Assembly: GCF_014648895.1 (NCBI RefSeq)
Contig: NZ_BMRZ01000015.1
Coordinates: 62,001-126,000, forward strand
Source: Streptomyces tanashiensis
GTDB lineage: Bacteria > Actinomycetota > Actinomycetes > Streptomycetales > Streptomycetaceae
Reading direction: 5' to 3'
Length of the DNA: 64,000 bases
The position numbers and the translations under genes were made by a program. Below are positions 11,077-18,635 of the stretch, piece after piece. Every line of letters starts with the position of its first letter. Positions within the stretch are counted from its first letter, which is position 1. The notes under the pieces were generated by a model. The model was not told where the DNA came from. It did no database searches and saw nothing but the letters and a program-made list of their open reading frames with translations.

Positions 11077-11589
11077 TCAGCCGTTCTCGACAGGCGTGGT
11101 GGGGTCGACGGTGCGGACACCGAAGTGGGCGAGCATCGCCGTACAGGAGCGACAGGGTGCCGCGTAGCTGCCGTGGAGCGGGTCGCCGTCCTCCCGGATG
11201 CGCCGGGCGGTGAGTTTGGCGTGCTTGAGGGAGCGGCGGGCCTCGCTGTGGGTGAGCGGCTTGCGCTGGGCGCGCTTGGAGCGGCCGTTCTCGGTGGCGG
11301 TGAGGTGGCGGGAGAGCAGGATCGCCTCGGGGCAGCGGCCGGTGAAGCGTTCGCGCTGGCTGCTGGTGAGGGTGTCCAGGAAGTCCTGGACGAGGGCGTG
11401 CAGGGCGGGGGGCCGGTCGCCGCGGCCCGCGGTGCACGTGAGGGTTTCACCGCGGACGGAGAGGGCGGCTCCGACGGTGGGGAGGATTCCGTCGCGGCGG
11501 TGACGCAGTAAGGGTGCGCGCGTCGCCTCGGCGCTGCTGCTCCAGTTGAGGCGTGGGTCACCCTGTGTGGGCGTCGTTGCTGTGTGCAT
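11077..11589 (-). CDS. YwqJ-related putative nucleic acid deaminase
   Basis: A 170-residue protein with the zinc-deaminase signature. C86-P-E88 supplies the first ligand and the catalytic Glu, and PCRSC (C146, C149) supplies the two other ligands. YwqJ-like members are predicted toxin deaminases. Here the domain stands alone, without the long delivery regions or secretion signal of exported toxins. ATG 11589 follows GGAGGGG. The frame extends to 11709 (about 40 more residues), so a longer start is possible. It is co-directional with, and 9 bases from, the SUKH-3 gene. Its target, free nucleotide or nucleic acid, cannot be read from sequence. Confidence 0.82.
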   Translation of the reverse strand: MHTATTPTQGDPRLNWSSSAEATRAPLLRHRRDGILPTVGAALSVRGETLTCTAGRGDRPPALHALVQDFLDTLTSSQRERFTGRCPEAILLSRHLTATENGRSKRAQRKPLTHSEARRSLKHAKLTARRIREDGDPLHGSYAAPCRSCTAMLAHFGVRTVDPTTPVENG

Positions 11590-11709
11590 GGTGCTCGTCT
11601 TCCCCTCCTGCAATCCCCCGAGTTGCGTGGACAGCCTGCCAAATAGGGAGCCATATGGGGAAGCTGGGGCGGCGTAACGCGTCCCCGGTGTGTCGGAATC
11701 ATGGTGCAC

Positions 11710-11729
11710 CTGTCATGGCGTCGTGACAG
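11710..11729. promoter_or_regulatory. Inverted repeat in divergent toxin-cluster promoter region
   Basis: CTGTCA (11710-11715) and TGACAG (11724-11729) are separated by 8 bases. They lie between the deaminase gene (minus) and the nuclease-SUKH gene (plus). A shared repressor could control both arms of the cluster. A Streptomyces-like -10 TAGGCT lies near 11787 for the plus-strand gene. Confidence 0.35.
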
Positions 11730-11860
11730 TTGGTCACGGTCGGTGGTCGTCGGTTCGGGTCCGGTTCGGGCTCTTGTGGCAGCGCATAGGCTGTGCGGAA
11801 TCAGGCTGTGCGAATCAGCCGGTAGCAGCAGTCAGTGACGCCATGCAGGGGGCAACCGCC

Positions 11861-12859
11861 ATGACGACAGGTCGGCTCGGGCAGGACACCGCGCCACCGA
11901 ACGCGGCCTATGCCGGGCAGGTCGTGCATTTCCCGGATCCGGTGCGTGCCTCCCGTCACCCCAGGGGGGTACGGGTGGACGAGTTCGGTCATCCGGACTT
12001 CTCGCCGTATGCGCGTGCGGCGGCGGAGATCGCCGATCCGCCCGAGGGTTTCGGTGTCGACGAGCTGCGTCTCACGGACTATGTGTCGGCGAACGCGGCG
12101 ATGGCGGCGACCGGGCACGAGCTGTGGGACTCGATTCCGTCGGTGGCGACCCCGCACGGCTGGACGTGGCACCACGTGGCGCGTTCGCGGCGGATGGAGC
12201 TGGTTCCGGTCGAGGTGAAGGCGCTGCTGCGTCATCACGGCGGGGTGGCGACGGCGGCCGTGGACCAGTCGAAGCGGGGGACGCGTCCGCTGCAGGAGAC
12301 CCGGCCGGTGCACTTCGGGCTGCCGAAGGGCCTGGTGTCGGTGTCGGAGCAGCAGCTTCAGGGCGTCGAGGAGGATCTCGGCTATCGGCTGCCGGGGGCG
12401 TACCGCACGTTCCTGAAGGCGGCGGGCGGGTGCGCTCCGGTGGGCGCGGCGCTGGACGCGGAGCTGGGGCTGCTGGTCGACCAGCCGTTCTTCACGGTGC
12501 GGGAGGAGGCGGGGGTCAATGACCTCGTCTACGTCAACAAGTGTCTGCGTGACCATCTGACGAAGGACTATCTGGGCGTGGCTTTCGTCCAGGGCGGTCT
12601 GATCGCGCTGAAGGTGCGGGGTGCGGCGGTCGGTTCGGTGTGGTTCTGCGCGTACGACGACGCGCGGGACTCCGGCGAGGTGGCGGCCGGCTGGACGGTG
12701 AACGAGCGGGTGGAACGGCTGTTGCTGCCCTGTGGTGCGGACTTCGACGCGTTCCTCGGGCGTCTGGCGGGCAATCCGCCGGAGCTGGAGACGGTGGCGA
12801 ACCTGATGGTGGACGGTGGCTTCGCGCGTGCCGTGCCCGTGGTCCCGGTGGGGGAGTGA
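11861..12859 (+). CDS. WHH-type HNH/EndoVII nuclease domain fused to SMI1/KNR4 (SUKH-1)
   Basis: A 332-residue chain with two parts. Residues about 45-140 resemble the WHH family of HNH/EndoVII toxin nucleases: VDEFGHPDFSPYA, then WTWHHV near residue 104, then RMELVPVEVKALLRHHGG. Residues about 157-320 are a SMI1/KNR4 domain (VEEDLGYRLPGAYRTFLKAAGG, closing DFDAFLGRL). SMI1/KNR4 domains neutralise toxins of this kind, so the chain may carry both toxin and antidote, or be an immunity protein with a relict nuclease domain. ATG 11861 has AGGGGG 8 bases upstream. The next gene begins 7 bases after its stop. Confidence 0.78.
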   Translation: MTTGRLGQDTAPPNAAYAGQVVHFPDPVRASRHPRGVRVDEFGHPDFSPYARAAAEIADPPEGFGVDELRLTDYVSANAAMAATGHELWDSIPSVATPHGWTWHHVARSRRMELVPVEVKALLRHHGGVATAAVDQSKRGTRPLQETRPVHFGLPKGLVSVSEQQLQGVEEDLGYRLPGAYRTFLKAAGGCAPVGAALDAELGLLVDQPFFTVREEAGVNDLVYVNKCLRDHLTKDYLGVAFVQGGLIALKVRGAAVGSVWFCAYDDARDSGEVAAGWTVNERVERLLLPCGADFDAFLGRLAGNPPELETVANLMVDGGFARAVPVVPVGE

Positions 12860-12866
12860 GCTGGCT

Positions 12867-15548
12867 GTGGTGACGTTCGCGCAGGCGCAGGAGCGCGCCG
12901 AGGAGTGGATCAACGGTGACCTGCCGGCGTATCAGCACCGTGAGGTGCGGGTGCGGGAGTTCGAGCTGGGGTTCGTGGTGTGGGCGGAGGACCGCGAGGG
13001 CGGTCCGACGTCGGACGGCGGGCGCCAGCGGCTGGTGATCGCGCGCAGTGGTGAGGCGACGCTGTGGCCGGGGCTGCCGGTGGGTGAGGTGATCCGGCGG
13101 TACGAGGAGGAGTACGGGGCGACGGACGAGGTTCCGGCGCAGGCGGCGGTGCCGGCGGCCCGGATCGATCTGAATCAGACGTCGTTCCTGCTGAGTCCGC
13201 CGGAGTGGCTGCAGGACGCTGCGGACAAGATCGGGCTGCCGAGGGAGGAGTCGCACGCCTCGCAGGAGAGCGCGAGCGGGTCGGCCCGGGTGGACGACGT
13301 GTCGGACGCGGTGGGGGCGGGGGAGTCGGGGCCGTCGGCCTCGGTGGCTTCTTCGGCTTCTTCGCCGTCCTTGGGTTCGATGGAATCTTCGGCTTTGTCT
13401 GCTCCGTCTGCTCCGTCTGCTCCGTCTGCTCCGTCCGCTTCGGTGGCGGCGTCGGAGGCGGCGACGGCTCCGGTCCGGGCCGCTGAGCCCGCTCCGGTCG
13501 CGGAGGCCGACGCGTACGAGCCGACGGCGATGGACGGCGTACCGGCGGCGACGCCTGCGACTCCGGCGGCGCCGCCCGCCCCCGCCCCCGCGCCCGTGCC
13601 TGCCCCTGCTCCCGCACCGGCCGCTGCTCCCGTTCCCGCTCCCGCGCCTGCTCCCGTTCCCGCGTCCGACAGTCCGTGGGTGGACGCGAACGCGAGTTCC
13701 GGGGGTGCGGACGGGGCGGTGCCGCTGCCCGCGACCGTCTTCGCGCCGGCGCTGTCGGGTACGGACGACGAGGACACCCCGCCGCCCTCGGTGGGCGCGG
13801 ACGCGCCGACCGCCCTGATGAAGGGGGGCAGCGCGCTGCCCCCGACCGCGATCGCGCCCCGCCTCGACCCGGCGGCCCCGGCCCCGGCTCCTGCCCCGGG
13901 CGCGGTTCCGCAGGCTCCGCCCGCGCCGCCCGTGCCGCAGCCTTCGCCGGCCGCCGCGCAGGCCGGTCCGGGGACGCCGCCGCCTCCGTCGCCCACGCCC
14001 GTGGCGCCGGGCGCCGGGGACATCGCGGACGCGGCGACCAGCAAGGCCGCCCTGTCGCCGAAGGCCGGGCGCGGGCCGACGCCGCCTCCGCCGCCGGGAG
14101 CGCCGGGGGTCCCGGGTGCTCCGCCCGCTCCGGGTGTCCCGGGTGGTTCGTCGGGCTCCAACGCGTACATCCCCACGCAGCTCGTGTCGCAGCTCGGGCC
14201 GGAGGGGCCGAAGCCGCCCGCGCAGCCGGGTCCGCCCGGGCCGCCTCCGCCGGCCCCGCCGGGTCCCGTGACGCCGCCGCAGCCGGTGCACCACGCGGCG
14301 ACGATGCTGGCGCACCCCAACCAGGGCGGTCCGGGCGCGCCTCCGCCGCCCCCGCCGCCGCCGGGTGTGCCCGGCACGCCTCCGGGCGGTGTCGCGCACG
14401 CGGCGACGATGCTGGCGCATCCCGGTCCGGGTGGTCCGGGCACTCCGCCGCCCCCGCCCGCTCCGGCGCCGCCGGTCGGCGGTCACACGCCGCCGCCCGC
14501 GCCCGGTCCCGTTCCTCCGGGTCCCGTGGCGCCGGGTCCCGTGCCCCCCGCGTACGGCTATCCGCATCCGGCGGGTCAGCCGACGGTCGGCCCCGGCTAC
14601 CAGGCGGTGCTGCGGTACCGGGCGCCCGACGGTTCCGAGGCGCAGATCATCCGGCGTTCGGCGCCGGGCACTCCGCACCCGGAGTGGCAGATCCTGCACG
14701 AGCTGCGGGCGATGAACGTGCCGCCGCAGCAGGTGCTCGAACTCCACACGGAGCTGGAGTCCTGTGAGCTGCCGGGTGGTTACTGCGCGCGGATGATCCG
14801 GGAGACGTGGCCGCAGGCGCGGATCACGAGCATCGCCCCGTACGGCCGTGATCACGCGGGCCGGCAGCAGGGCATGCGGCAACTCCTGACCCATCAGGGC
14901 GAGTTGCACCAGGTCGCGGACGGTCCGGCGCGCCCGGCTCCGGTGCGGGCGCCGCTGCCGCAGGTGCAGCCCGCCCCGCCGATCCCCCCGGAGGGGATCG
15001 CGCAGGAGCTGGCCGGGGCGTTCGGGCCCGGTGTGCTCCGGTTCGACCAGCGGGCGGTGTCCCGGCAGGGTGTGCCGGAGATCGTGGCGCGCACCCTGGT
15101 GTGGGCGGGGCTGCCGGCGGACTTCGGTCCGTTCTTCTGGGCGCAGCCGGCGATGCCGGTGGTGCCGACGCTGGCGGAGCTGGCGGCGCAGCGGCAGGTT
15201 CCGGCGGCGCCGGACGCGAGCTCGTACCTGGTGCTCGGTTCGGACTTCGGCCGGGCGGTCTGTGTCCAGTACGGGACCGCGCACATCGTGGCGGTGCCGG
15301 TGGAGGCCGGTCCGGGCGGGCAGTCGGTGCCGCCGCAGTTCGTGAACACGGGGCTGCCGGAGTTCACGCGGTCGATGGCGCTCCTCGGCCGGATGTGGCG
15401 GCTGCGGTTCGGGCTGAACCCGGAGCAGGCGGGCCGCTGGACGGTCGATTTCCAGGCGCAGTTGGCGATGCTGGACCCGGCGGCGCTGTCGTCGCCGGAG
15501 AACTGGTGGTCGGTGCTCCTGGAGCAGATGTGGGACGGCCTTCTGTAG
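12867..15548 (+). CDS. YrhB-like / proline-rich / deaminase-like / SUKH-4 fusion protein
   Basis: An 893-residue four-part protein. Residues about 1-90 resemble YrhB-type immunity domains (FAQAQERAEEWING). Residues about 150-575 are low-complexity Pro/Ala/Gly with poly-Pro runs and two copies of ATMLAHP. Residues about 578-690 look like a deaminase: HPEWQIL (H-x-E) followed by SCELPGGYC with two Cys. Residues about 708-893 fit SUKH-4, ending SSPENWWSVLLEQMWDGLL. Potential attacker and immunity domains are thus tethered by a long flexible linker. GTG 12867 or 12870 is the start. It is probably co-transcribed with the WHH-SUKH gene and ends at a strong terminator. Confidence 0.75.
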   Translation: MVTFAQAQERAEEWINGDLPAYQHREVRVREFELGFVVWAEDREGGPTSDGGRQRLVIARSGEATLWPGLPVGEVIRRYEEEYGATDEVPAQAAVPAARIDLNQTSFLLSPPEWLQDAADKIGLPREESHASQESASGSARVDDVSDAVGAGESGPSASVASSASSPSLGSMESSALSAPSAPSAPSAPSASVAASEAATAPVRAAEPAPVAEADAYEPTAMDGVPAATPATPAAPPAPAPAPVPAPAPAPAAAPVPAPAPAPVPASDSPWVDANASSGGADGAVPLPATVFAPALSGTDDEDTPPPSVGADAPTALMKGGSALPPTAIAPRLDPAAPAPAPAPGAVPQAPPAPPVPQPSPAAAQAGPGTPPPPSPTPVAPGAGDIADAATSKAALSPKAGRGPTPPPPPGAPGVPGAPPAPGVPGGSSGSNAYIPTQLVSQLGPEGPKPPAQPGPPGPPPPAPPGPVTPPQPVHHAATMLAHPNQGGPGAPPPPPPPPGVPGTPPGGVAHAATMLAHPGPGGPGTPPPPPAPAPPVGGHTPPPAPGPVPPGPVAPGPVPPAYGYPHPAGQPTVGPGYQAVLRYRAPDGSEAQIIRRSAPGTPHPEWQILHELRAMNVPPQQVLELHTELESCELPGGYCARMIRETWPQARITSIAPYGRDHAGRQQGMRQLLTHQGELHQVADGPARPAPVRAPLPQVQPAPPIPPEGIAQELAGAFGPGVLRFDQRAVSRQGVPEIVARTLVWAGLPADFGPFFWAQPAMPVVPTLAELAAQRQVPAAPDASSYLVLGSDFGRAVCVQYGTAHIVAVPVEAGPGGQSVPPQFVNTGLPEFTRSMALLGRMWRLRFGLNPEQAGRWTVDFQAQLAMLDPAALSSPENWWSVLLEQMWDGLL

Positions 15549-15571
15549 GCGGAACCGAACCGAATGTGACG

Positions 15572-15607
15572 AAAGGCGCTCGACGTGCGTGCACGTTGGG
15601 CGCCTTT
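15572..15607 (+). terminator. Intrinsic terminator with T-run after SUKH-4 gene
   Basis: AAAGGCGC pairs with GCGCCTTT, and an inner ACGTGC/GCACGT stem continues it. The hairpin is followed by TTGT, giving an unusually classical terminator that closes the toxin-like cluster. Confidence 0.85.
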
Positions 15608-15664
15608 TGTCCGTTCTGATGGCGCATCCTTGAGGGTCGAGGCCACAGGGAAGGGGCGTCAGGG

Positions 15665-16573
15665 ATGAGTTTCGCCGTCGGACGGGGGCGCGGGTACCGC
15701 CCCGAGCAGGTCGACCGCCACCTCGCCGCGCTCTCCGGGGAGCGCGACGCGGCCTGGGAGCGGGCGGCGCGGCTCACGGTCCTGGCCAAGGAGATGGAGA
15801 CGGAGGCCGCCGGGCTGCGGCTGGCCGTCAGACAGCTCGCGCCGCAGCGGTACGAGTCCCTCGGCGAGACCGCGCAGAGGATCCTGGCGCTGGCCGAGCA
15901 GGAGGACGAGCGGCTCGTACGGGGTGCCGAGGCGGAGGCGCAGGCCCTCGTGGAGGCCGCCGAGCAGGCGGCCCGGGAGGCGACGGAGGCCGCCGCGGCG
16001 TATGCGGAGGGCGTCAGGACGGCGGCGGACGCGGCGGCCCGGGCGGCCCTGGAGGAGGCCCGTGCGCGGTCCGAGGAGAGGGTGACGATCGCCCGCCGGG
16101 ACGCCGAGGGGGCCAGGGAGGCCGCGCGGGAGGCCTTCGAGGAGACCGAGAGGCGGGCGGAGGCCCTGCGGGCGGAGCAGCGCGCGGAGCAGACGGCGGC
16201 CCGGGACGAGGCGGAGCGTACGGCCGAGGCGGAGGCGGCGGCCCTGGACGCCCGCCACGTCGAACTGGTCGCGGCGGCGGAGGCGGGGCTCGCGGAGACG
16301 CAGCGGGCCCTGGCCGCGACGGAGGAACAGGCCCGGCACGGCCAGGAGGACGCCGAGGCCCGCGCGGAGGAGCTGCTGGCCGAGGCCAGGATGAAGGCGG
16401 AACGGGTCGAGCGCGAGACGGAGCGGGTGCTGCGGGAGCACGAGGAGGCGCGGGACGAGATCCACTCCCACATGGAACACATCCGCAACTCCCTGGCGGC
16501 GCTGACGGGCCGCCCGACGGCCGCGGAGAAGCCGGAGAGGCCGACGCCGGAGTCCGACGCCGGCCCCGCCTAG
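15665..16573 (+). CDS. Long coiled-coil protein, DivIVA/Scy-like ('cellulose-binding protein')
   Basis: A 302-residue protein, almost entirely Ala/Glu/Arg heptad-type coiled coil (residues about 65-280). Its N-terminus, SFAVGRGRGYRPEQVDRHLAAL, matches the DivIVA-like head of actinomycete filament proteins. Family members are often annotated as cellulose-binding proteins, but the sequence points to an intracellular filament-forming or polarity role. ATG 15665 is preceded by GAAGGGGC. It is monocistronic, directly after the terminator of the SUKH cluster. The partner is unknown. Confidence 0.8.
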   Translation: MSFAVGRGRGYRPEQVDRHLAALSGERDAAWERAARLTVLAKEMETEAAGLRLAVRQLAPQRYESLGETAQRILALAEQEDERLVRGAEAEAQALVEAAEQAAREATEAAAAYAEGVRTAADAAARAALEEARARSEERVTIARRDAEGAREAAREAFEETERRAEALRAEQRAEQTAARDEAERTAEAEAAALDARHVELVAAAEAGLAETQRALAATEEQARHGQEDAEARAEELLAEARMKAERVERETERVLREHEEARDEIHSHMEHIRNSLAALTGRPTAAEKPERPTPESDAGPA

Positions 16574-16619
16574 GCCCCGAACTCCCCCGTCATCCCCGCC
16601 CGCCTCGCCGGGCCGGTCG

Positions 16620-17204
16620 TCACTCGCCCCGGACGCGGGCGTGCAGGTGCATGTCGTGTCGGCCGTCGTCGTGCAGGGCGGCGCTCCGCTTGGTGCCTTC
16701 CAGGGCGTAGCCGCACTTCACGGCGACCCCGCACGACGCCGGGTTGCGCGTCGAATGGTCCAGTTCCAGGCGGTGGAAGCCGATCTCGTCCAGGGCCCAG
16801 ACGGAGAGCGCCGACAGCGCGCGCGAGGCCACGCCGGCGCCCCGCGCGTCCGGCAGCACCCAGTAGGCGACGTCGGCGACGCCGTCGTCGAAGTCCAGGC
16901 CGCGCAGCGCGATCCGGCCCAGGACCTCCGTCCCGTCGCGGGTGATCGCCCAGTGGCCGCCCTTCTCCCGCTCCCAGTCCTGGCGGTACGCGTCGAACCA
17001 CTCCAGGACCTGGGTCCCGGTGGAGGGCCGGCGCGTGTGCCAGCGGCGGAGCTCCTCGTCCTGGTACGCGGAGAGGAAGACCGGCGCGTCGGCCGGCTCC
17101 CAGGGGCGCATCAGCAGCCCCCCGCCGGCGGGAAGCACGGGCTGGGGGAAGCCGGACAGGACGCCGGAGGCGATGACGGGCGGTGTGGAGAGCGCACGGG
17201 TCAT
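16620..17204 (-). CDS. GNAT family N-acetyltransferase (RimJ/RimL-like)
   Basis: A 194-residue acetyltransferase. LLMRPWEPADAPVFLSAYQD is the first strand and helix. The acetyl-CoA loop is in PDARGAGVASRALSALSVWA, followed by LELDHSTRNPASCGVAVKCGY, typical of RimJ/RimL-like enzymes that modify protein N-termini or small amines. The substrate cannot be told. ATG 17204 has GGAGG directly abutting it, so an upstream GTG in frame (to 17255) may be used. It diverges from the VOC gene at 17291. Confidence 0.88.
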   Translation of the reverse strand: MTRALSTPPVIASGVLSGFPQPVLPAGGGLLMRPWEPADAPVFLSAYQDEELRRWHTRRPSTGTQVLEWFDAYRQDWEREKGGHWAITRDGTEVLGRIALRGLDFDDGVADVAYWVLPDARGAGVASRALSALSVWALDEIGFHRLELDHSTRNPASCGVAVKCGYALEGTKRSAALHDDGRHDMHLHARVRGE

Positions 17205-17290
17205 CCTCCATGGTCGCCCCTCCGCGACTCCGCCTGTCGAGACCCCGGGCGACAACTCCGGCCGGGGGACGCCGAGTAGGCTCCCCGCCC

Positions 17291-17668
17291 ATGCTCATGA
17301 AACTGACGGCGATCACACTCGACTGCGCCGATCCCCTGGCCCTGGCCGCGTTCTACCGGCGGGCCACCGGGCTCCCGCTCGCCGACAGGTCCGACGACGA
17401 GTTCGCGGGACTCCGCGGCGAGGACGGCCTGTTCCTCGGATTCCAGCGCGTCGACGGCTACCGTCCGCCGTCCTGGCCCGACCAGGAGGTCCCGCAGCAG
17501 CTGCACCTGGACTTCGACGTCGACGACCTGGAGGAGGCCACGGCCCGCCTGGTGGAGTGGGGCGCGACCGTCCCCGCCGACCAGCCCCGCCCGGACCGGT
17601 GGCGGGTGCTCCTGGACCCGGCCGGGCACCCCTTCTGCCTGTCGCTGCCGCGCCCGCCCGCCGCCTAG
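17291..17668 (+). CDS. VOC superfamily protein (glyoxalase/bleomycin-resistance fold)
   Basis: A 125-residue single-chain VOC protein: MKLTAITLDCADPLALAAFYRRATG, then LHLDFDVDDLEEATARLVEWGA and the closing strand LLDPAGHPFCLSLP. His, Asp and Glu residues could bind a metal. Members range from dioxygenases to antibiotic-binding proteins, so the substrate is not assignable. Starts at 17291 or 17297 differ by two residues. Confidence 0.85.
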   Translation: MLMKLTAITLDCADPLALAAFYRRATGLPLADRSDDEFAGLRGEDGLFLGFQRVDGYRPPSWPDQEVPQQLHLDFDVDDLEEATARLVEWGATVPADQPRPDRWRVLLDPAGHPFCLSLPRPPAA

Positions 17669-17681
17669 TCCCGCCCGCCGC

Positions 17682-18533
17682 CTAGGAGGCCCGCCCGAGC
17701 AGCGCCTGACCGAGCTCGCTCGCCCGGTAGTACACCTCGCGCCGGTACCGGTGCGAGGTCACCAGGCCCGCGTCCCGCAGCACGGCGAGGTGCTGCGACA
17801 CCGCGCCGGCACTCAGCCCGGTCTGGTGGGCGAGGCCCGTGGTGGTGGTCGGCGTGCGCGTACGCCCCAGAAGCCCGGCCCGGCTGCGCCCGAGGAGCCG
17901 CGCGAGCCCGTCGCCCGGCTCCGCGGACCGCTCCCACAGGGTGCCGACGGCCCGCGCGGGATAGACGAGACACGGCGGTACGGTCTCCCGCCCGGGCAGC
18001 AGGACGCACCGGGTCGCGAAGGCGCTCGGGGCGAGGGTGATCCCGCCGCCGTCCAGGACCAGGCCCCCGGCCGGGAGGCCCGCCCCGCCGAGCCGGTCCT
18101 CCGCCCACCGCAGGCTGGGATGGAGGTGCGCGAACACCTCCCGGATGCCGTCCTCGGCGAGCTGCCGGGTGCGGTGCGCGAGATCGGCCTCCAGAACGGC
18201 CCTGATCCGGGGCCAGTACGGGCGCACCCCCGCCTCCCACCAGGCGAGGACGGCCTCCGCGCGTCCGGGCGGCCCCGCGAGGGCGGCCAGCTCCTCCCCG
18301 ATCTCGGCGAGGGGGCAGCGCGGGGGAGGGGCGAGGGCTTCGAGCTCCGGCAGGTGCGGGAGCAGGGCGGTGCGCTCCCGGCCGACGGTCAACGCCGTTT
18401 TGATCCAGGGGAGATGGAGGGCGTGACGGCCCGGGTCGGCGGAGGCGCGCAGCGCGGCGACGGACTCCCAGAGGGGTGACACGGCGAACCGGAGCTGCGC
18501 CAGGTCGTCGACCCCGAACCGTATCTCTCCCAC
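17682..18533 (-). CDS. ArsR-family winged-helix regulator with DUF5937-like N-terminal domain
   Basis: A 283-residue protein. The long N-terminal domain (about 1-200) begins IRFGVDDLAQLRFAVSPLWE, typical of the DUF5937 ArsR regulators of actinomycetes. The C-terminal winged helix has recognition helix TGLSAGAVSQHLAVLRDAGLV and a wing HRYRREVYYRA. It diverges from an MFS transporter at 18636, which it probably represses. GTG 18533 has GGAGGGGG upstream. A 24-base tandem duplication places a second GTG plus ribosome site at 18557, in frame, adding eight residues. Confidence 0.88.
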   Translation of the reverse strand: MGEIRFGVDDLAQLRFAVSPLWESVAALRASADPGRHALHLPWIKTALTVGRERTALLPHLPELEALAPPPRCPLAEIGEELAALAGPPGRAEAVLAWWEAGVRPYWPRIRAVLEADLAHRTRQLAEDGIREVFAHLHPSLRWAEDRLGGAGLPAGGLVLDGGGITLAPSAFATRCVLLPGRETVPPCLVYPARAVGTLWERSAEPGDGLARLLGRSRAGLLGRTRTPTTTTGLAHQTGLSAGAVSQHLAVLRDAGLVTSHRYRREVYYRASELGQALLGRAS

Positions 18534-18578
18534 CGGTCCCCCTCCGTGCGAGCCCACCGGTCCCCCTCCGTACGAGCT
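18531..18578. repeat. 24-bp tandem duplication across the regulator start region
   Basis: CACCGGTCCCCCTCCGT recurs with a 24-base period at 18531 and 18555; the copies differ by G/A after CCGT. Each copy holds, on the minus strand, a GGAGGGGG ribosome site and a GTG. The period is a multiple of three, so both starts are in frame. Confidence 0.8.
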
Positions 18579-18635
18579 TTTCGCCCAGACTAAAACAATG
18601 GTCGCCCCGAGCCGTCGGTGATGGTGTTCGCCGAC

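Noticed and set aside
14280..14440. Repeated segment around ATMLAHP as a possible mobile repeat
   Set aside because: It is an in-frame protein repeat inside the proline-rich linker, with no inverted ends.
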